A stretch of DNA of 33,061 nucleotides, taken from NCBI GenBank assembly GCA_014190535.1, contig BJGO01000006.1, positions 1 to 33,061 on the forward strand, read 5' to 3'. This stretch comes from Bacteroidota bacterium. GTDB taxonomy: Bacteria; Bacteroidota; Bacteroidia; Chitinophagales; UBA10324. Within the stretch, counting starts at the first letter, position 1; the number at the start of each line of letters is the position of its first letter. Shown piece after piece: positions 27,525-33,061 of this stretch. Made by a program: the position numbers and the translations under genes. Under the pieces are notes generated by a model. The model did not search any database, was not told the origin of the DNA, and saw only the letters and a program-made list of their open reading frames with translations.

Positions 27525-28546
27525 GAGTCGGATTTTTTGAAGTATTCAACGGTCTGTATTAGTTTGCCAAAATGATAGTCTTGCAATAAATACACATCCT
27601 TATTCCCATTAAGCACACCGTAAAAACGATCCAGATCATAAGGCCTTGGATTTCCCTTTTCATCGGTTTGAGATTTGGAGCGCTGTGTAATTTCTTTGTA
27701 GTAGCACATTACCTGTTGTTGACTGCCATTGCGTAATCTTAGGGTAACGGTACAAAATGGTTTTTGTTCAAGTGCGTTTTTAATCTCATCGGGTGATGTT
27801 ACAATGACTTCACAGTAAACAGCTTTCAGAAAATCGATGTATTCAAAAACTTTCGACTTGTCGATTTTCTTGTTAGGGAGTACTTCGCCACTAACCGTAT
27901 TCCGTATCAGGAAGGAATCAGGTTTTTCCACATTGATGCTAAAGGAGGATAATTGCGGATTGCTATGTTGAACCGTAATTTCAGCCAGCGATTGGAACGG
28001 AATACTCAACACGATTCTACTGCGTACTTCATTAACATCTGTACTAAACCTTGATTCAAGTGAACCAACAAATCCGGTGTTCCAGACTACATAAGGCGTT
28101 TCAGCTTGTTCAGCCAGAATGAAATTCCCTTTGCCATCCGGTGCCGGCGGGCCTAAAAGAAAACTACGTAATCGTTCGCCCTGTTTATCGTACAATTCTA
28201 TTTTCTTATTATGTGTAGCAATATCTTTTATAGCATTTTGCATTGCAGCTTTTGAAACAGGATAGCGTACAGCTAAATTTTTTATTGTTCGTAACATCAG
28301 GTCGGTTACGTCCTTGCGTGAATTTAGACCGGTTTCCTGAATTTTCCATCCGTTCTGTTCACGAACGAATGTAATACGGGTTCCATTCATGTCGCTGATA
28401 AAGATTTTTGCTACGGAGGCGGTGTCTTCAAAGGCAAAGGTGCGCTCATCGGGTTGAAGGGTGGAGTTTGGATTGTAATAAATAAAATAGTAGACCGAAG
28501 CTACACTTACAATCAATATTGCCAGGTAAATGAGATTCTTTTTCAT
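27521..28546 (-). CDS. DUF4340-like protein
   Basis: MKKNLIYLAILIVSVASVYYFIYYN TM anchor; FAFEDTASVAKIFISDMNGTRITFVREQNGWKI...; located directly downstream of gldG, as DUF4340 proteins often are. Confidence 0.75.
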   Translation of the reverse strand: MKKNLIYLAILIVSVASVYYFIYYNPNSTLQPDERTFAFEDTASVAKIFISDMNGTRITFVREQNGWKIQETGLNSRKDVTDLMLRTIKNLAVRYPVSKAAMQNAIKDIATHNKKIELYDKQGERLRSFLLGPPAPDGKGNFILAEQAETPYVVWNTGFVGSLESRFSTDVNEVRSRIVLSIPFQSLAEITVQHSNPQLSSFSINVEKPDSFLIRNTVSGEVLPNKKIDKSKVFEYIDFLKAVYCEVIVTSPDEIKNALEQKPFCTVTLRLRNGSQQQVMCYYKEITQRSKSQTDEKGNPRPYDLDRFYGVLNGNKDVYLLQDYHFGKLIQTVEYFKKSDS

Positions 28547-28558
28547 GGAGCTTTTAAG

Positions 28559-30283
28559 TTAAACGGCAAAACGGCGAAGACGAATAAAGGTATATATCAA
28601 TCCAAATAAAATAATCAGCGCAATAGGTGCTATGATATTCATTAATTGCCAGGTCAATTTTTGTGCTTTTACTTTTTCAGTATCCAGTAAACGGAGTTTT
28701 ATATCCTTGGCACGGGTAAGAATCCGGTCGTTACGATCATTCAGGTAATCGATACCGTTTAGTAAGAAGTTTTTATTAGCAAAGAATTCCTGGGTGTAAC
28801 GGAAATAACCAAGTGAGAATGGCCTGCCCTGGGCATTAAAATCATTCAGGGCTATATCGGCATCTCCAACAATAATCATTTTAGTTTCCTTGCTTCGATT
28901 ACGGAATTCCTGTTTTAAGGAGTCTCTAAGCAAGGATTCAAATTCAGGTTGTAAACGATTATTAAATACCGATGCAAATTGCCCTTCTAACAACACGGCC
29001 GCAGGTAAAAAACCTTTACTGAACGACTTCTCGTCAGGTTGATTTTTAAGAATACGAAAGTCGACCTGCCAAGGAGTAAATGCCGTTTTTGTTTTTCTGG
29101 ATGATGCGAGTAATACCGTTTTTTTAATACGGTTATTAGCTGTATCAATAGGACTGCAGAATGAGGTATTCACTGCATCAATTTCTTTATTGATGATGTG
29201 TTTATTATAGGGTGTCAGAATGGGGAAGTAGTAGCAAGGAAACAAGCGGAACTCCGGTTGGTTATTAATATAATTAACCAGCAGTGGAACCGGGTTACAT
29301 TGCAGATCCATAATCAGCGCTGGATTTAATCGCACCCCGTATGTAAACAACTGATCGTCCAGATTCAGTCCCATGTCTAAGGCCAGAAACGAAGCCTTGT
29401 TCTTAACACTGTCTGCACTGGCGCGCATATTATCCAGCAGCCACAGAACACGACCACCATTCATAATAAACTGGTCTATTTTAAACTTATTCTGTTCGCT
29501 GTAAGGTTGCGTGGGACCAACGATAAGCAGGGATGTGTACTGTTTTGGAATAACGGTTGTGCTTTGAATGTTCAATGTATCGATTTGATAAAACTCGCTT
29601 AATGCATTCAGCAGGTCATACAACTTATAGAGTGGTGCATCATCATTGCCACGCAACAAGGCAATACGAATACGTTCATCCATATCCAGTTTCTTTATTG
29701 CCGATGCAAACTTGTTTTCGAGCTTGGCTACTGAATTATTCAATGCGCGTTGCGCACCGACACCATTATCATTGAGAAGCAGATTGATTGTAGTTTCCTT
29801 GCCCCGATAAAATACGGTAGCACCGGGCAAAATAATTTTTTCGGAGTAGGCATCACTTTTAGCTGTTTGTATATTGGTTGGCTGTAAGCCTTCAGCGGCC
29901 ATCTCTTCATATATCTTTTTTCGCTCTTCCTGCGATTTATTTAGCAGAGGATCTTCAAATTCATATTGCACATTATTACCGGCTATGCTTCTAAATTCGT
30001 TTAACAAATCACGGGTAGCATTTTCGAGTCGTTTAAATCCGGCAGGTAATTCGCCTGTGATATATACTTTCACAAATACACGGTCTTTCAGATTCCGTAG
30101 CATGCTTCTCGTACTGTCGTTTAGTGTAAATCGCTGATCGGCGGTCAGGTCGATACGTTGCACCGTAGTGCCGGCAAGAATATTTAGTAACACGATGATT
30201 ACTGCGGTTATCAAAAAACGATAGTAAGCCTGCTGTTTCAGGTTGCGTAGCTTCCCTTTAGAACTAATTCCTTTGCTTACCAT
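28559..30283 (-). CDS. gldG: Gliding motility-associated ABC transporter component GldG
   Basis: LNILAGTTVQRIDLTADQRFTLNDSTRSMLRNLKDRVFVKVYITGELPAGFKRLENATRDLLNEFRS: GldG/ABC_transp_aux signature; TM segments at both ends. Confidence 0.93.
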   Translation of the reverse strand: MVSKGISSKGKLRNLKQQAYYRFLITAVIIVLLNILAGTTVQRIDLTADQRFTLNDSTRSMLRNLKDRVFVKVYITGELPAGFKRLENATRDLLNEFRSIAGNNVQYEFEDPLLNKSQEERKKIYEEMAAEGLQPTNIQTAKSDAYSEKIILPGATVFYRGKETTINLLLNDNGVGAQRALNNSVAKLENKFASAIKKLDMDERIRIALLRGNDDAPLYKLYDLLNALSEFYQIDTLNIQSTTVIPKQYTSLLIVGPTQPYSEQNKFKIDQFIMNGGRVLWLLDNMRASADSVKNKASFLALDMGLNLDDQLFTYGVRLNPALIMDLQCNPVPLLVNYINNQPEFRLFPCYYFPILTPYNKHIINKEIDAVNTSFCSPIDTANNRIKKTVLLASSRKTKTAFTPWQVDFRILKNQPDEKSFSKGFLPAAVLLEGQFASVFNNRLQPEFESLLRDSLKQEFRNRSKETKMIIVGDADIALNDFNAQGRPFSLGYFRYTQEFFANKNFLLNGIDYLNDRNDRILTRAKDIKLRLLDTEKVKAQKLTWQLMNIIAPIALIILFGLIYTFIRLRRFAV

Positions 30284-31008
30284 TTTCTACTTTCCAGAAT
30301 AAGTTTTGTACCCAGATTGAAAAGGGCAGAGAATGAAACGAAATAAAGCACGTCACGCAAATCAATTACGCCTTTGCTGATACTCTGATAATGTTGATTA
30401 ATACCCAGGTTCTGTATCAGCAAATCAAAACGCCCCTCAATAAATGGAAGACGGCTCAATGACTCAAAGCCATTATAGGTAATAAAACATAAGAATAATG
30501 CAAGGATAAATGCTACGATAGAGTTTGTAGATAAAGACGATGAAAATAAACCAACTGCACAGAATGCGGCACCTAACAAAAATAGTCCGATAAAGGAACC
30601 TATTGTTGCGCCGTGATCGATATTTCCTTTTGGGGCACCTAACTGATAAATGGTAATGTAGTAAATCGTTGTAGGTAATAAGGTGAATAGAACCAGGGTA
30701 ACGGCCGCCAGGTATTTACCCATGATCAATTGCATTTCACGAATTGGCCTGGTCAGTAATAATTCTATTGTTCCGGTTCGCAATTCATCGGAAAACATAC
30801 GCATAGTAACCGCAGGGATCAGAAACATGAAGATCCAGGGGGCATAGAAGAAAAGTGAGTCCAGGTTAGCAAACCCAAAATCGAGAATGTTGGTATCGGG
30901 AAATACCCATAGGAACAGACCGAGTATCAGCAAGAAGCTGATCATCACGATATAGGCAGTCAGCGAACTGAAAAAACCGGCTATCTCTTTTTTATAAATA
31001 GCAAACAT
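30277..31008 (-). CDS. gldF: Gliding motility-associated ABC transporter permease GldF
   Basis: MFAIYKKEIAGFFSSLTAYIVMISFLLILGLFLWVFPDTNILDFGFANLDSLFFYAPWIFMFLIPAVTMRMFSDELRTGTIELLLTRPI. Confidence 0.93.
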   Translation of the reverse strand: MFAIYKKEIAGFFSSLTAYIVMISFLLILGLFLWVFPDTNILDFGFANLDSLFFYAPWIFMFLIPAVTMRMFSDELRTGTIELLLTRPIREMQLIMGKYLAAVTLVLFTLLPTTIYYITIYQLGAPKGNIDHGATIGSFIGLFLLGAAFCAVGLFSSSLSTNSIVAFILALFLCFITYNGFESLSRLPFIEGRFDLLIQNLGINQHYQSISKGVIDLRDVLYFVSFSALFNLGTKLILESRKW

Positions 31009-31913
31009 CAGGATTGAGTGAGTTTACGGAAAACATCTTCAAGATCCTGTGTTTCCTGTTGTAAAGAAATAATGGTTCTATTGTGTTCAACCGCAAAACG
31101 GAATACCGACTCCTGTATCGTATGGGAACTGAATAATTTCCATTCCAGCTGGTTGTTGCTTTCGGCGCGATCTACATGAGGCAGGCTGGTTAGCGCAATT
31201 TCTGCAACTTGTTCTTTAAAGGTAACCTTAGTGATGATTTGCTGACGACCGGATTGCTGAAGTGTTTCAATATCATCATCGGCAACTAGTTTTCCCTTGT
31301 TGATGATAATTACTCTGTTGCATAGTGCTTTAACTTCTTGCATAATATGCGTAGACAGAATAATGGTTTTTTCTTTACTTAAATTTTTAATCAGATTACG
31401 AATTTCAACAAGCTGATTGGGATCTAATCCGGATGTGGGTTCATCCATAATGAGCACATCAGGATTGTGCAACATGGCCTGGGCCAGTCCAACACGTTGC
31501 TTGTACCCTTTACTCAGCGCACCGATCTTTTTCGTTTTTTCACGCTCTAGTCCGGTTGCGTGAATCATCTCTGCAATGCGTTGTTTTTTTTTGATGATAT
31601 TGGTATGGAGTGATGCAATAAACGATAAATATTCCCGCACATACATATCGTAGTACAAGGGGTTACTCTCCGGCAGGTATCCGATTTTCTTTTTTACCTC
31701 GTTCTGCTGACTGATCGTATCATACCCACAAACCGTTACACTGCCTGAAGTTGGTGGAATAAAGCACGTAATCATTTTCATCGTTGTTGATTTACCGGCT
31801 CCGTTAGGACCCAAAAAACCGAGTACATCTCCGGTTTTAACTTCAAAGCTGATATGATCTACCGCTTTTTGTTCGTCAAAAATTTTTGTGAGTTGAGAAA
31901 CGACTACCGACAT
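31008..31913 (-). CDS. gldA: Gliding motility-associated ABC transporter ATP-binding protein GldA
   Basis: Walker A GPNGAGKST, signature LSKGYKQRVGLAQA, Walker B VLIMDEPTSGLDP; directly coupled to gldF (1-nt overlap). Confidence 0.93.
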   Translation of the reverse strand: MSVVVSQLTKIFDEQKAVDHISFEVKTGDVLGFLGPNGAGKSTTMKMITCFIPPTSGSVTVCGYDTISQQNEVKKKIGYLPESNPLYYDMYVREYLSFIASLHTNIIKKKQRIAEMIHATGLEREKTKKIGALSKGYKQRVGLAQAMLHNPDVLIMDEPTSGLDPNQLVEIRNLIKNLSKEKTIILSTHIMQEVKALCNRVIIINKGKLVADDDIETLQQSGRQQIITKVTFKEQVAEIALTSLPHVDRAESNNQLEWKLFSSHTIQESVFRFAVEHNRTIISLQQETQDLEDVFRKLTQS

Positions 31914-32010
31914 CTAAATGGGCTGTGCCGCACGAAATTAAGACAGCCGTTCGGTTTGTCACAGATTCATTCGCACTGTTGTCCACATTTTTACGCGCTT
32001 ATGACTTATA

Positions 32011-32045
32011 GAAAATAAAAAAGGCTACTCATTTGAGTAGCCTTT
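32011..32045 (-). terminator. Rho-independent terminator downstream of the right-edge repeat protein
   Basis: AAAGGCTACTCA-TT-TGAGTAGCCTTT inverted repeat; on the minus strand followed by TTTTTTATTTTC. Confidence 0.85.
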
Positions 32046-32064
32046 AAATAAATGCTGTAAGATC

Positions 32065-33061
32065 TTATTTTTTAGCAACTTTAATTTGAGACCTTATTTG
32101 GCTGATTCCAAGAATTTTAGATCTAGAGGATAAAACATTGGATGAATGCTTACTTTTTTGAATTTGTTGGAGCTTTAGAGCTTCACTGTAATCAATAGGT
32201 TTTGGTGTTACATATTGATAATTATTCCTTGTATCCTTATTGTCCCAAGACAAGTCAGCACCGAACCGATGATCCTCATAATTCAATCTTTTTGCAGTTA
32301 TTCTGAAACTAAAATTAATGTTTGAATTTCCTCCATTTAATTCTTTAACAACGAAAGATGTTGTGCCTGGTATTACATAGAGACCTTTACAGTCTCCTTC
32401 AGGTGTAACTGTAATAATCATTGGATGTTGTTCATCAATCTTTACTGTTTCTAGAAATAAGGGATCAAGATTAACAGTTACTTGTCCGTTTTGTAACGTT
32501 GCTCTGCCAAAATCCTCAAACCAAACTTCAGGACTCTCCATACTGTATACCAATTGATTACCCTGTGATGTTCCAACTGATGCATTTTTGGCGCCGGTAC
32601 AAGTCAAGTCACCATTTGCATATACAGCAAATCCTCCAAGGCCCGCGGCACCATAAACACCATAATCAGTGGCCCCTGTTGGGTATGTTCCCAAATAGCC
32701 AATACCAGAAGTGCCAATACCATAGCCACCTGGATTATAACTTCCTTCAACTCCGATAGCTCCGGTTGTTGTTAATCCGGCAAAATCATTATACCCAGCA
32801 ACACCAACCCCGTTGGCTACCTGAGTTAAGTGAGCCCCGAAAGCACCAATACCGGGCGCTGTGCCAGTTGAATTATATAGAGATAATAGGCCCTGCCCTG
32901 TAGAACTTCCGCTGTAGAGAGCTAAAACACCTTGCGAGGTATCTGCGCCAGAATAGCTGGCCAAGAGACCAGAGCCGGCCGCAGCAATGCCTGCATTATC
33001 GTTGCTAAAGAATGCGCCGCCGTGCCAATTACTTGAAATACCAACTATGGCAGCACTTGTA
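32065..33061 (-). CDS. Glycine-rich repeat surface/fibre-like protein (N-terminus outside window)
   Basis: Frame open to the right edge (...TSAAIVGISSNWHGGAFFSNDNAGIAAAGSGLLASYSGADTSQG...); C-terminal domain YSMESPEVWFEDFGRATLQNGQVTVNLDPLFLETV...CKGLYVIPGTTSFVVKELNGGNSNINFSFRITAKRLNYEDHRF. Confidence 0.85.
   Translation of the reverse strand, partial: TSAAIVGISSNWHGGAFFSNDNAGIAAAGSGLLASYSGADTSQGVLALYSGSSTGQGLLSLYNSTGTAPGIGAFGAHLTQVANGVGVAGYNDFAGLTTTGAIGVEGSYNPGGYGIGTSGIGYLGTYPTGATDYGVYGAAGLGGFAVYANGDLTCTGAKNASVGTSQGNQLVYSMESPEVWFEDFGRATLQNGQVTVNLDPLFLETVKIDEQHPMIITVTPEGDCKGLYVIPGTTSFVVKELNGGNSNINFSFRITAKRLNYEDHRFGADLSWDNKDTRNNYQYVTPKPIDYSEALKLQQIQKSKHSSNVLSSRSKILGISQIRSQIKVAKK

Noticed and set aside
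1-33061. CRISPR arrays, tRNA/rRNA genes, IS elements, defence systems, BGCs
   Set aside because: No direct-repeat/spacer pattern, cloverleaf-like intergenic sequence, transposase, toxin-antitoxin or biosynthetic megasynthase seen; intergenic spaces are short.

Overview
This is a Bacteroidota-type chromosomal window that is almost entirely coding and mostly core or envelope genes. From left to right: the 3' end of a XerD-like recombinase; a nucleoside:H+ symporter; Fe/Mn superoxide dismutase; a TonB-dependent receptor (TBDR) split by an apparent 1-nt deletion; an OmpA-family protein with exact 90-bp TSP3 repeats; GGGP synthase, RsgA and Dtd; a secreted vWA protein that runs directly into a C-terminal transketolase half lacking an ATG; an ECF sigma factor / membrane protein / Spy-like / lipoprotein block; a translationally coupled envelope operon (flippase, dUTPase, sugar nucleotidyltransferase, TPR lipoprotein, DUF4292 lipoprotein, degenerate EnvC/M23); an M20 amidohydrolase; a PKD-repeat protein with a T9SS type-B C-terminal domain; an SPFH lipoprotein; a minus-strand gldA-gldF-gldG-DUF4340-terC operon; and a glycine-rich repeat surface protein running off the right edge. 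I saw no tRNA, rRNA, CRISPR, prophage or transposon. No clearly new defence or mobile system is evident. The best leads are the sigma/anti-sigma-like/Spy-like module, the gldAFG-DUF4340-terC coupling, the right-edge repeat protein, the TBDR frameshift and the vWA/transketolase junction. All family calls come from reading the translations; no database search was run.
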